Program-made: the position numbers and the translations under genes
In this document: positions 52,140 to 63,598 of the stretch, one piece after another
How positions within the stretch are numbered: position 1 is the first letter of the stretch
Layout: the number at the start of each line of letters is the position of its first letter
Origin: Lingula anatina
Taxonomy: Eukaryota > Brachiopoda > Lingulata > Lingulida > Lingulidae
NCBI RefSeq assembly: GCF_001039355.2
Contig: NW_019775409.1
Location: 144,280 to 208,279, forward strand
Direction: 5' to 3'
DNA length: 64,000 nt
Notes under the pieces: model-generated
Seen by the model: the letters and a program-made list of their open reading frames with translations, nothing else
The model's database searches: none
What the model was told of the DNA's origin: nothing

Positions 52140-52345
52140 GTTTAAATTCATCATTTAAAAGAAATATATATTGAGTGGCCATTCATTTTGAACTATGATG
52201 AAAACGGTAAACAGTGGTTCCTATACCTGTAACACATAACTGCGTCGCCCTATTGTCGAAAAACTGATTCTTCTTATTTTAAAGAAATGTCACAGTGACA
52301 TTCAATCTTTTTTTAATATGTTGTCTAAAATATAGAATTGTCTGG
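52140..52345. repeat. dispersed direct repeat, copy 1
   Basis: This ~200-bp segment is paralleled by 53063-53275 in the same orientation. Shared landmarks in order are TTTAAAT..AT.ATTT.AAAG, CCATTCATTT, ACTGCGTCGCCC, AGAAATGTCACAGT, and TGTCTA..AAATATAGA. They are diverged and gapped. Confidence 0.6.
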
Positions 52346-53062
52346 TGTGTGTTTGCGTGTGAATTTTTCATTAAAATGTGTCGAAGCGTCGCATAGTTCC
52401 GATTTTTCTAGAAAGCAGTCTTCAATGGGGCGCCATGACATAAAAGCATTCTGAAAGGTTTTGTTCCCAAGAAGTCACTCTGATTGCATGTTTGTGCGGT
52501 TTTGTTGAAAGTCGCTAATAATTTGATCTTTCGATCAATCTCTTGTGACTGTCTCGCAGAACGCTAAATATTGGCAATGTAAACATATTTATATCCCTTC
52601 TATTATGTTTTCGTCTTTCTCTCTCATGTTTCACGGAAATCTTCGACCATTTTGAAGATGGCGTGGTACGAGTAGGCCCCGGCAAAGTACACGTTTATTC
52701 CACTGGCGCTAGAGACGCGTAGGTCACCCCCCCCCCCCAAGACACATGGTACTACACGTGTTAGCATCACCGAGGAGGAGTGTGTAGGGGTCCACGTACA
52801 TCATATCAAAATGCAACTGTCTTCACACCCACGATGCGCGTGTTTAAACACTATTATTAAAAACAAACTGGATACGTGCCTCATGTAAAGATGACGCTCG
52901 ACTTTTTTAAAGGCCGACTGATATATACTTTGCGAAATCAGGAAGAAGCGAAGGATTACTGTGTACAGTAAACATTCTCCCCGACTTCACACTTGAATCG
53001 TCGTAAACGATAGGATACGGTCACAATTGTGAACTGACTAGTTTTATTTGCTGTGAAACATT

Positions 53063-53275
53063 TAAATCTATAATTTGAAAGAGATAAGTAACCATTCATT
53101 TGAAACGGCCATCAAAACGCTCAATAGTGTTTCGTATATATTTAGGGTACATGTATAACTGCGTCGCCCAATTCTTGAAACACACCATTGCGTGATGTTT
53201 GTTATTTGACAGAAATGTCACAGTCCCTTTCATCCTTGTTTTTGTTAAGCATGTCTACGAAAATATAGATACATC
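53063..53275. repeat. dispersed direct repeat, copy 2
   Basis: Partner of 52140-52345, roughly 920 bp downstream. It lies directly beside the long - strand open frame, so both may be parts of one old mobile element. Confidence 0.6.
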
Positions 53276-53389
53276 TGGTTTATGGAGCAGATAATTCCAT
53301 GATGTGAAACTGGTACTGCATAAACAATTGCGTGTATGGAATCGAACAAGGGGAACACCCACATATATTTCTGCACGACATTAGTGTTG

Positions 53390-54166
53390 TCAAGAGGGCC
53401 GTGCACGACATTTGTACCATCTACAGTATAAACAGCCCGACTTCCTTGCTGATGGTCTGTGTTTCTTAAAAAATCCAGATATGCCATCTGAATTGATAAC
53501 TCTAAGAGCTGTAATCGTACACTTGGTGGAAATGAAGGCAATGGCTGTTTTTTGTTCAAGGATCATGTTCGTGGTCTTGACACAATGCAACGGCTGGGTA
53601 ATTTTTTGTCTAAAACTCGATACTGTAATGGTCGTTATGTAAAAGGAAATTGGTGTGGTCTCCAAGATTATTTTTTCAAGCCAAAATCCCACATGCAACC
53701 CATGGGACACATTTGTATTGAAGCTGGGAGTTCTTTGTTGATTTTTAAATAAAACGTGTAAAGAATTCTCTGCGGTCTTTGCCGCACGCAGTAATAGCAG
53801 TGTCAGCCACGCTCTATTGTTACCAGGATTATTAGTATACTGAATATCCGCAAGCACCGGTAGTTTGCTTATAAAATCAACGATATTTGCTGTGGAAATT
53901 TTCATGAAACCCGGCAGTGCGGCTGGAAATCGGTGGACACGAAATTGACCTCTAGCGGTCAAATCGTTGCAGTGTGGTCTTATGTGAAAATTATCTGAAA
54001 CGAAAATGAACAAGGAAATGATTGGAAAAAGGCCAAGCGCTAAAGTGTTATTAATAAAACAACAAATAAAATGGTTACATCGGTTTCTACGTAGAAGTAC
54101 AAGTTTAAACAATATTAATTGTATATTTTGCGCCAGTACCTCAGTTTTCCCCTCAGAAAATCTCAC
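53390..54166 (-). CDS. unrecognised 258-codon open frame inside the opsin intron
   Basis: This is the longest frame in the window outside the opsin exons, and a run of this length is not expected by chance in such AT-rich DNA. The product would be basic, with one hydrophobic stretch near residues 44-60 (LALGLFPIISLFIFV) and a middle region (about 100-140) with mixed composition. I recognise no family. Two other frames overlap it: a - strand frame at 53245-53559 and an 87-codon + strand frame at 53492-53752 containing HMQPMGHICIEAG. At most one can be real. It could be a nested single-exon gene, a decayed transposon gene or chance. Confidence 0.2.
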   Translation of the reverse strand: MRFSEGKTEVLAQNIQLILFKLVLLRRNRCNHFICCFINNTLALGLFPIISLFIFVSDNFHIRPHCNDLTARGQFRVHRFPAALPGFMKISTANIVDFISKLPVLADIQYTNNPGNNRAWLTLLLLRAAKTAENSLHVLFKNQQRTPSFNTNVSHGLHVGFWLEKIILETTPISFYITTITVSSFRQKITQPLHCVKTTNMILEQKTAIAFISTKCTITALRVINSDGISGFFKKHRPSARKSGCLYCRWYKCRARPS

Positions 54167-55425
54167 ACGATTACATTTTGAAAAATCAAATTATCTATAA
54201 CCCAATGAGCATTTAATAGACCAGGCGGTATCTTTGAAAAGATCTGCACACTCCCCGGATTAACCGGAATTCGTTAATAGACAGAGTTTCATTATTGGGG
54301 TGTAAAATATAAAAAATGCTCCCTTACTGTGAAAAGATCCGGTGACTGTCATTGTCACGAACTAGGGCCCACGAAATGAGTTCCAGCCAGACGCAAGTCC
54401 CCGGGGAGGTTTATTGTACTAGAAAAAAATAATGTAATTAGATTAAGTCCATTGCTTGGCGTTAAGTTGATTTACTGAAATACAATCAAATTATCCTACA
54501 GTGTTATAAATCACTCTTTTTTTTCTACCTCAGTGGCTGCTTCCATGGCTGCTGACGAATATCGCATTTGTAAAGGCATTCAATTAGTTGTGTGATAAAC
54601 TCGGACTTTCGCGAAAATAAGGTCATATCTGTATTCTCATATTTTGTACAGCAGCAACAATGTATATGCAGTCATTTAAAAAAATGTACATTTCACAAAA
54701 TAAGCACCCCTATGGATGTGCATTGTTCAGCTTACATGATAATTGTCCAAAAAATGAGCATGTTATTTTTTATCGAAGTTGGCAAACGTGTTAACAAAGG
54801 TATCCAAATTGAATACGTTCCATGAGGGTGAGATTGGCGCCGAAATTTACCCTTGGCAAAATCCAAAATGGCCGACATTTCAAAAGATAGGGTAATTCAT
54901 TGGTGTATCATCGGAACGAAGTACCTTAAAATTTGTAGAATGGGTCGATTCCAATAAACAAAGATAGAGAATGTATAGCCTTTCACTTAATTTTTTTAAT
55001 CATTTAAGGCCAAAGCCATGTTAATACGCTAATATCAAATTGAAAATAGGACCAGACCCGCTTGAGAGAGAACATCAATTTTTCTAGATTTGGACAAAAT
55101 TGCAATATCTACGACTTTGCTAACTTTATTTCATTCCGATGGGAAATTTGCTGTGCCATAGTGGGCCCCAACGAACCGACTCAGCTGAGTTAAGTAGTTG
55201 ATTTACTGGAACGCACAATGTATGGGAGTAGGCGCTGAAATTGATATGTTCATGTAAGAAGACATAACTCTCTGACCCTTTCACATATAATGTGTGATAG
55301 ATCAAATTCTTTAATGTCACGACTTAGGGGAAATGGGACGATACTTGTGCAAGCAAACAAAATTACTCATGTTATTAACATTGTTTCTTGAAATTAGATA
55401 GTGGTGACATGATTGAGAACTGCCC

Positions 55426-55426
<1 letters not shown>

Positions 55427-55472
<46 letters not shown>
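55427..55472. repeat. (GA)n microsatellite
   Basis: A pure GA run; the Arg-Glu frame through it is a repeat artefact. Confidence 0.95.
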
Positions 55473-55474
<2 letters not shown>

Positions 55475-57230
55475 GGTGGGAAAGAGAGCAAAAAGGAAAA
55501 AAAAATATTTGTCTCTCTCCTTTCATGCATGTATTTTCATCAATCTGCATGTAGTTGATCGTAATTCGGTCCAATCCGGCTCAGCAGGGGTTGTTTCACA
55601 ACGAAGTTGTAAACATTCCAGTCCATTTTTTGTCCATTTTGACAATTTATAAGTATGAATGTAGTAGTGCAATTAATTGAATTATTGCACCTGTTTCATA
55701 ACAAGAGAGACGCGGCTACTGTTTCAGACCAACAGTTACTTTATTTGAGTGGACTTACAAAGATTAATCTTCACCCGACCAAATTTGAGGTCCTAAAATT
55801 AAAAAAAAAATTCAAGCCACAGCTTTTTAATAAAATAGGTACCCAGTTACTACATGCCTTAGCTTACCATATGAAGACATTAGAACGACACAGAACAAGC
55901 CTCAAAGGCGGCGGATGGGCGAGTTTGTCGGTTATTTAATTGGTGGATTAAACATTAACGGTTGGTTCGTACTGAGACCTCCGGCTTACCTTGTCTGCGC
56001 CCTTATATAATACGCGCTAATTTCGCCTTTCAAAGTGTGGCGATCGTTAATTGGTTGTATCAAAAGGTTATTGAAGTAATGCGCTTTATTCGATTTTTCT
56101 TTATAGTTGATAGCAGCGAATGACGCTTAAGGGTATTTTTACATTCAGACACAGCCGTTCGTTGGCAAGAGCACACCCCCGGTATGTGCCTACTCACTCA
56201 AGGTTGCTTACATGTGGTTACAACACACACTTTACGCGTATCTTTGTCAAAAATTCAAATTTTCTAACGTAATCATAACATACAGTATCTATTATTTCTT
56301 TGTCTTCAACTGTAAGTTTCTTTGTTTTTTTTTCTGCAAATTGATTCTTTAATCACACTTTAAGTCGAATGTTAATATTGGCTTTATTTTGCCAATAATA
56401 AATAATGGTCTAAGCTGAGAACATAAGTCAAAAAAACCTTTATTTGACTTTTAAAGTAAGGAATTACAAAAGCGTAAAAGATGCCGCCTAGATCATTAAA
56501 AGAGACAGAATCATTGAGCTGATGCGCCATTGTTCCCAGCTGATGGTCCTTATCTCTGTTTGATGGATAAGTTGGGTCGAAAATGAAGTGATTTTCTTAC
56601 TATTGTGTCATGTATCTTTGACATCAGAGGAGAGGATTCTTTGAAAAAAGGATGGGCTTGCGAACATGTGATTCATCATTTTAATTGCGAGATTATTCTT
56701 CTGTATACAAGATAAAACCCGGCGTGGTTATTGCTTATTTTGCTTGAGATGCATGACTGGCACAAATGAGTGACAAATATCTGGAAGATGAGCAGTGAAA
56801 AAGGGCGATTACACACTTTTTTTAGTTCTTGTAGCCAGTTCTCTAACCATGCCGCTGGAGCAGAAATTAGTGAAAATCTTAAAATTTGGCTAGAAATTTT
56901 GACGTGTAAGCGCTCTGCTGTTAAAGATTATATACCACAAGAATAGTGATTGGGATCACGGAAACCATGCTTAATATTCAGGACTTCGTGCACATCCTAC
57001 AAGTACACACAATCATAATACATAATCGTGACTTGCGTAACGTATTGGCCACGACAAAACTATCATTCTTACATCACAATGAGGGGTACATCACGATGAA
57101 CACGAACGTCTTTGTACCTATGTTGGTATATTGCTATCAACAGAGTCGTGATCTCTGCCTCTACCGTCGCCACTCACCATCCTTAATTTCCAGTGAAGGC
57201 GTCCACTGTGGTCATTGATCACGTCAGTTG

Positions 57231-57482
57231 AGGGCTCATTACAAATGAAACTATCACTCCACGTAGATCAAACTCAAACTCTGCGGGGGTTATTGCTGAT
57301 TGCATTCAGACTTAGGGATTAACACGCCCCAACCTGGCGTTGAGAAGAAAACAGAAATACTGGCGATTATACGAGCACATAGGGAACAAAAGGAGGTTTG
57401 TTAATCTGTTCAACTGATTGAATTCAGCGAGATTCAACGCAGAGTTGGGTCGATCTACGTAGTTTCAATGGAAATGAGCCCT
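57231..57482. mobile_element. MITE-like family 1, copy 2
   Basis: Begins AGGGCTCATTACAAATGAAA and ends with its imperfect inverse (TTTCAATGGAAATGAGCCCT). Both arms carry CGTAGATC.A.C.CAACTCTGCG. The interior GATTATACGAGCACATAGGG followed by an AGGAGG...TTCAACTGATTGAATTCAGCGAG-type block matches copy 1. Non-coding. Confidence 0.75.
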
Positions 57483-57601
57483 AGGGGTCCCAGAGCGGTC
57501 ACGCCAGTTTTAGTGGCACATGTTGTGCGGGATAGGGAGAGGAGAGGAGTGGAGATGTTCTCCAGCCGGTTCTCACTTAAGTTTACCATAACACCAGTGT
57601 C

Positions 57602-57771
57602 ACGAAACTGAAGGTCCGTGTAACAGAAAGTCCGCCCTCCATTTAGTTATAACGGTTAGGGTTAGCCTGACCTTAGTGGGTCAAATTCAAGGGCGAGGCT
57701 TGCCTGTACAAATGAATGGGTAGCAGACTCTCTGTCACGGGGGGCTCTCTGTCACGTTACACGGGATCTGG
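57602..57771. repeat. dispersed repeat family 2, copy 2
   Basis: Partner of 39759-39916, same orientation. Shared core GGTTAGGGTTAGCCTGAC and a duplicated CTCTCTGTCACG block at the right end; the left AACAGAAAGTCCGCC partly inverts the right end. Confidence 0.75.
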
Positions 57772-59265
57772 CATATTCTTTGATGGCACGAAGGCAAGAC
57801 GACTGTCGTGGCACTGGTTCATTATGGAATCATGGTGCACTAAGGGGGGGGGGGGGGTGCGATCACCGTTCAGCGGTTCCTCCACCACTCTGTGGCCCTA
57901 CAGTACCACCTACCAGAGAGCATTTCTGGCAATGAGTGTGCTTGCTTCACTATTTTTCAGATAATCGTATGTGTGTTGGTTTGTCTCCTTTAATCTCATG
58001 CCGGTAGATACAAGGGAACAAGCAAGTCGAATGCCTATACTACATGTATGTCAGGCGGTTTTGATAGCCATACTACTGGAAGAACTGCGTTGAAGAGTTT
58101 GCATATTAAATTCATATTCGAAGCATCCAGTCTGTGTAAAATCAAGCGAATTTTCGCGGAATTTTCGCGGCAGTGGAGTCCGAAATTAAATTATCGTAGT
58201 CCACAGAATGCAGTTTGGCAACGAGAAAAAGCTGTTAATTTCTGGTTGTTTTCTCTTAAGTTTTGTAGGATTACAGTCAAATTGCACTACAGTTCAAATT
58301 CACGAAATTTTGAATGGCACTATCGTGTAGTTTCCAGTGTAAGAATATATTTTCCAATGTGCAGAATTTCACATTTACGCTAAAAAAAAAAGTTAATTAC
58401 TTAGCCTCATTTGACGTCACGCGGTGGCCAGGGCCTCCTTTTAGGTTCCATCGGACGATCCCCACTATAGAGAGCCGTCTGCTTATTATCACGTGTCAGC
58501 TAAAGCGGCCTTCAACAAGCAAAAATATTTCCTCGTTTTATCGTCAATTTATGTTTATCTTGGTGGTAATAGAACGATTAATCCTGAAAACTAAGTGCTA
58601 GCAGTGATAGATGGTTTAAATTGCGGGGCTGTTTTTGATAAATGAGTTCATTATCGAACCTTCAACGTGTTTTGATCCCGCTTTTATCTGACCAGTGCGG
58701 TGAAATAAGACGGCTAATGCCATCGGAAATAATTTTTCAGGGTACCGCAAACTATAGGATTGCCAAATAGGGCTGTTTTTTTTGCACTTCGCCCAATAAT
58801 TTATATCGCCGTGCACGTTATCACTGCCATAATGTTATGAAAAGTAAGTCGAAGTTCAATACTGACAGGAAAAAAAAAAACAGGTGATTGAACATGGATC
58901 CTATTTCTTTACCTTGGAGGATTCCCGAGATCACTGTCCGCCGTATTACAAAGCATTGGTGCGATAAGTCAGCATGCCTTAATTTGCAATTTACACAATA
59001 AAAAGAATATCTCAGCTTGAACAAAACAAATGCGATGAACGGTTTTCAAATACAGTGATATTAATCACTCCGAGGAAGATGCTGAAGTAAAAAAATAAAT
59101 AAACAAATGGATAAGCGGATGAATAAATCACATTTAACCTGTATATCCTGACTGATAGGTGATTAATAACCATATTAAACTTTAATATCTTTTTCTTTCT
59201 ACTATTATGTAATCAAACAGAAGCATTAGAAGAAGTCAATATTAAAATGTAACATAATAAGCTGG

Positions 59266-59268
<3 letters not shown>

Positions 59269-59323
<55 letters not shown>
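59269..59323. repeat. (TTA)n microsatellite, ~150 bp upstream of exon 2
   Basis: About 18 uninterrupted TTA units within the intron that precedes exon 2. Confidence 0.95.
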
Positions 59324-59475
59324 TAATGACTGAATAAATACAAAAACGTAGAAATAAGCTTTAAGCATGTGGTATCTGTTTGAATATACAGTAGTAATTA
59401 GTAATTACTATAAACTTTCCAGACAGTCGTTTACAGTAGATTTGTTGTCTGTGTTAATTTTCTTTTTTTTTTTAG

Positions 59476-59590
59476 ATAAAAAACTCACATCAGCCGTCAG
59501 CAAGTACAGGGAAAAATTCATCAGGAAAATTTAGCAGGCGAAAACGAAAACGTCAGACAAAGATGCTCAAAATGATCATTGCCATGACCG
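59476..59590 (+). CDS. opsin shared exon 2 (ICL3 and start of TM6)
   Basis: Preceded by a T-rich tract ending TTTTAG and followed by GTAAGT. The 115 nt open in phase 0, matching both exon 1A and exon 1B, and close in phase 1. They encode 38 residues: a Ser/Gly/Lys-rich third intracellular loop, the polybasic RRKRKRQTK, then KMLKMIIAMT, the cytoplasmic end of TM6. ICL3 is the main G-protein contact region in opsins, so both receptor forms would share it. The piece is too short and too Met-poor at its start to stand out as an open frame; I placed it from its splice sites, phase and its fit to exon 3. A (CT)n run begins 8 nt past the donor. Confidence 0.85.
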
Positions 59591-59597
59591 GTAAGTG

Positions 59598-59625
59598 CTC
59601 TCTCTCTCTCTCTCTCTCTCTCTCC
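59598..59625. repeat. (CT)n tract adjoining the exon 2 donor
   Basis: A pyrimidine repeat beginning a few bases after the GTAAGT donor of exon 2. Length variation here lies close enough to the splice site to influence its use. Confidence 0.9.
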
Positions 59626-59861
59626 TGAAGTGTCTGCTGCATTGTCAAAAACAATGACAAATTTTCTGAACAGCTAGTTAAGCCTTAAATACTTTAAACC
59701 CACTCGACGAACAAAGTCAGGGGCTCTAAGTAACAAGTGGTAAATTGGTGTGCAGGCCTCTTCAATCAGGGGTCCCTAACATAGTATACAAAGTTACACT
59801 GTGGGCAACAACATTTTTATGTCAGTCTATACTAATGCTTTCTGTGGCCAGAGAGGAGTGT

Positions 59862-60068
59862 AAGGGCGTATTCCCAGAGCTTTTAGATCGATCTATCCCC
59901 GCGGGGAGTCTCACTAGGTTACTGTCAGATAATCCGGCTTAAATGTCCGTCCCGCCTACCACAAGCTGTAAGGGGGTAATCAACTTTCGTGACAGCTATT
60001 TAGTGTGAACCCCCAGGGAGTTAGGTCGATCTAAAGTAGATCGATCTAATCTCTGGGAATGGGGTCTA
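59862..60068. mobile_element. probable fourth, diverged MITE-like family 1 member
   Basis: The left TTCCCAGAGCTTTTAGATCG and right TCTGGGAATGGGG ends are inverted matches. An internal AGTTAGGTCGATCTAAAGTA echoes the left arm of the 63.6-kb copy (AGATCGATGCAACTCCCCAGGGA). More diverged than the other three, so membership is tentative. Confidence 0.45.
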
Positions 60069-60842
60069 AGGGTCTGGGTATGGCGTCTTCGATAAATGCA
60101 GTTCTGAAACGTCAACTCTGGCAGCGTTTTGCTTCTAAAATTCTTCGATCTACCAGTTCCAGTATCAGCCGAAAATTCAATCATTTTCTTTCAATCCCCC
60201 CCCCCCACACACACACAAACAAACAAAGCGAAAAAAATGACCAACATCTAAATCCCTGTGCTATATTTGAACCACTTTAAACAAGACAAAACAAGTGGGA
60301 GGCAGGACCTTAGGAAATTGACTCAAATACCACGAGAAATTTAGATAAGATGTAAGGAAATTAAATCTAAAGATTTCGGTATCACTGCCTACCAACGGAA
60401 ATTACCTGTGCCTCTTTAAACTGCTAATACGCGTACAACAGATTATTACGTATTATTAAGTTGTTGCGCTTTTGGCAAGGAGGCTTTGTAGAGTGTTACA
60501 TATTCTGAAGGGGGTTTAAAATTAATTTGTATTTCCTTACCGATGTCTTCACACAGACAGAAATTGTCGGGGTACTTTCCTTGGAGATTTTACCTCTACG
60601 AATTTTGTCGCGCAATGGCCAATTTCTCAAGTCTTCAGAGGCGAGTATTCGAGGCAAGAATCAAGTTTAGAGTCTCGAGAGATCGTCCGTTTCCAAAATG
60701 AATACCGCTGATTGGCACTTTACTTTGTAAACGTTAAAGTACTTATGTTGCTTTTGTAGTGACAAAATGTCGAGACTCGAGATAACTTAGAGATGAGGTG
60801 GGTAAAAGAACTGCAGCCTTTTTGTTGACATCCCTCTTCCTC

Positions 60843-60895
<53 letters not shown>

Positions 60896-61517
60896 TTTTT
60901 GGAGGGGGGAGCATTCTGAATCCAACAATGAATAAAGGTTCCTTAGGCAGCAGAGCAAAAACAACATTCAAATATTTCGAAGTCTTACATATTCTCCCTA
61001 ATTTTTGGTCTTCCTTGATTTCTGATGAGAAAGTGTATTATATTATCTATAGCTTGACGTTCGTCTATCATTTCGCGAATTGCTGCAGAGATTAGTAGTA
61101 CGTTCATTTCCGCTCGTTAATAAAATTGGTAGGAAGTGTGTCATCTGTAATTGTTTTCTTTTTATTAAGGGTGTCATCACTTTAGGTGTACTGAACACAT
61201 TTGTTAATGCTTCAGTGTCATATTCGTATTTCTCAATATCCTACAAAGCCATTAATATCCCAGACCTTCAGATCTTAATCGATAACACTCCCTTACGTAA
61301 AAGTATCTGAGGTAGATATTTCCTTCTAAAATGCCCCCCAAAAAATCCAATGGTCCAAATGTCTGGTCAGCATTGAGATTTAAATCATTAATTTAACAAT
61401 TGTATAATTAAACCATCGAATCCAAATGCGGGACGGTGATGATCCCTGTGTATTTAGAAGAAGAATGCTTTTTACTGAGGCTTATTCAATTTGGCGCGAA
61501 ATCCAAGACAGAATACC

Positions 61518-61521
<4 letters not shown>

Positions 61522-61589
<68 letters not shown>
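61522..61589. repeat. (TA)n microsatellite, ~90 bp upstream of exon 3
   Basis: 68 bp of TA ending 90 bp before the exon 3 acceptor, close to the likely branch-point zone. Frames across it are artefacts. Confidence 0.97.
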
Positions 61590-61591
<2 letters not shown>

Positions 61592-61679
61592 ACACTAGCA
61601 CCAAGATATTTTATGTACAAAATAATGATAAGATACATTTCCTTGCTTTTGTGTCTTAATTCGCTATCATTTTTTTTAG

Positions 61680-61975
61680 TTGCATTCCTACTTTCATGGT
61701 CACCGTACGCCATAGTCTCGCTTTGGGCTGCGTTCGACGATCTTCGGCACATTCCGCCCACTTCCGATGTCATCCCGGCATTACTCGCCAAGGCTTCGGT
61801 GATTTGGAATCCAATCATTTACGTTGCCATGAACCAGCAGTTTAGAGAAGGGTTTTTACAGTTTATAGGACGTGATATCGGCAGAAGACAGCACGTGGCT
61901 GCAGCGACACGAAGTTCGAGACCTAGGCCAACTATTTTAAATAGCAATGGGCAAAGTACGACGATATCCTGTTAG
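61680..61975 (+). CDS. opsin shared exon 3 (TM6, TM7, retinal lysine, C-tail)
   Basis: The terminal coding exon. The split codon G|TT (Val) joins exon 2 in phase. It encodes TM6 with SWSPYA (WxPY), an extracellular loop, and TM7 with ALLAKAS, whose Lys (codon 61790-61792; residue 327 in the 1A form, 331 in 1B) is the Schiff-base lysine, then NPIIY and NQQFR at helix 8. The tail of about 40 residues contains RRQHVAAATRSSRPRP and ends TTISC before TAG. Lysine plus NPxxY makes the opsin call firm. AIVSLWAAF and IPALLAKAS resemble Group-4 opsins (Go, neuropsin). It is the only TM7 exon I find, so both first exons depend on it. With 1A the protein is 387 aa, with 1B 391 aa, usual opsin lengths. 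Confidence 0.93.
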
Positions 61976-63598
61976 CTGGCATGGGGAGACAGTTTTAGAC
62001 GTGTAACTGTGGTGCTTACTGGTACATTCAAAACATGGAATCTACCTTTTAATGCAATTAGCCTATTTTTCATTTAGTTTTGGCACCGATGAACAACCTT
62101 CATGTAATCTGATTAGTCGTTTTTAAGTGTGTTTATTTGATTTGAGCACTGTTATGCAAAAAAAGAAAAAAATGACGTAAGGAACAAAGATGCTTACTGA
62201 ATTAAGAATTGATTTTAATTGAATTTTCACCTTATAACTGTCAGAGTTACAAGTTTCTAAAAGTGACTTATTTGAACATTGTCCTCAGACAAAAAGGATT
62301 TTTGTGTTTTTTTCTTCAAAGTAAAATGATGTGCACCACTTGAACGTGTAAGTTACATTTGAATTATTTGTAGGAATATCATTTCTGTCTGTCAATTTAA
62401 TGTACGCTAACCCGGTGCAAAGATAATGCTCTTTTAATATGATTCAATGTCAAACTCCACCAGTAAATCATAATCAACTCTGATTTGCTCTTCTGTTTTT
62501 TACGTCAAACTGTACACATTAGATATAACCGACAGTTATTTTCTCTTGTAATTTTTTTCCATGCAATACCATGAAAGATGGGACCTTTTGCAACACATAA
62601 TTCTATACAAGCATACTCCACCAGTACTGTAGATGCCTGAAGAAGCTCTCGTGACCGTGCCGATTTCATCCTGATGCCCTTCACAATGACAACTAGCCTG
62701 GGTTTCCTTGGCACGGCGTTTACTCTTATTTCAGAACTCTCCTTAAAGGTTGCATGAATTTCCTTACTTAAGAACTCCCGTAAACGTTTGCTACTGACAT
62801 TCACAATGTTGAAAAAGGAGAATAGAGTTGGTTCTACTTGTATGGATTTGAAAAAAAAAAATGAAATTGCTCAATAGAGCAAGAACTTGCGAACTATAAT
62901 ACAACTATTGCATTTATGGGACAAATATTCCAACTGTTTTACAGTTTTAATTCATGGTTAAAATTGCTAAAAAAAATCAAACAAAAATCTCTAAAATTGT
63001 GGCTTCTGTCGTTAAACAAAACAAAACAAATAAAACAACATTAATGCCTCAAACAAACACAAACGAACAGACCGAAATACTTGCTCTTTTATGCGAACGG
63101 CACTAACGGCATGCAGGATATTCGTGTGCGGAATAATTTAGCGCAAGTGGTGCCTTATCGTGTATTAACCCTTAAGGTGAAAAAAAAACAAATTAACTGT
63201 TCGATTAGGTTTTATGTAGAAAACCACAACACGATACTGTGAGCGGATGTTTCGGTCGCCATTTAACAAGACACATCCATCATGCAAAAATATCTCTTAA
63301 GCAGGTGTAATATTTCATTCACAATAAAGTGGAATGGACAAATGAAACCTGGTTGTATTGCAGAGTTCGCAATTCCTCAAACACAAACTGTTTAAAGGTG
63401 TACACGATGGTCTCCCTGCCTCCACACTCGCCGTCGCTGCAGGGGCCTAGCAATCAAACCTCGGAGCAGAGATTTGATCCGTTTAAAGGCGCGTGTGGAG
63501 TCGGGAAGACCATCAGGAATCAGCGGCATCGCTCTTGAACTGTGGTCGGCCATATTTAGTCGGCGGATCAGTAAGTACTCGGATCATCCATTCTGAAT
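61976..63598. other. 3' UTR and downstream flank of the opsin gene
   Basis: AATAAA occurs at 63029-63034 and 63323-63328, giving a 3' UTR of about 1.1-1.4 kb if either is used. The 99-codon - strand frame at 62505-62804 is not recognised as a real gene. The segment at 63550-63602 resembles one arm of the foldback at 14771-14965. Confidence 0.5.

Larger units (their letters stand above)
54167..59475. other. intronic DNA upstream of opsin exon 2, no recognisable exon
   Basis: Contains a (GA)n tract at 55427-55472, two MITE-like copies (listed separately), a poly-G tract near 57845 and a TTA microsatellite close to exon 2. The 94-codon frame at 55655-55939 and the frames at 58048-58601 resemble nothing known to me. 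Confidence 0.6.
59626..61679. other. last intron of the opsin gene
   Basis: About 2.1 kb from the exon 2 donor (59591) to the exon 3 acceptor. It holds a TTA run (60843-60893), a TA run (61522-61589) and a small inverted-repeat element near 59862-60068. The acceptor is a T7 tract ending TTTTAG at 61679. No extra coding exon was recognised. Confidence 0.75.

Noticed and set aside
62505-62804. 99-codon - strand frame downstream of the opsin
   Set aside because: A short segment (IRVNAVPRKPRLVVIV) faintly recalls selenoprotein H-like proteins, but the rest does not fit, there is no ATG start, and it lies in the likely opsin 3' UTR.
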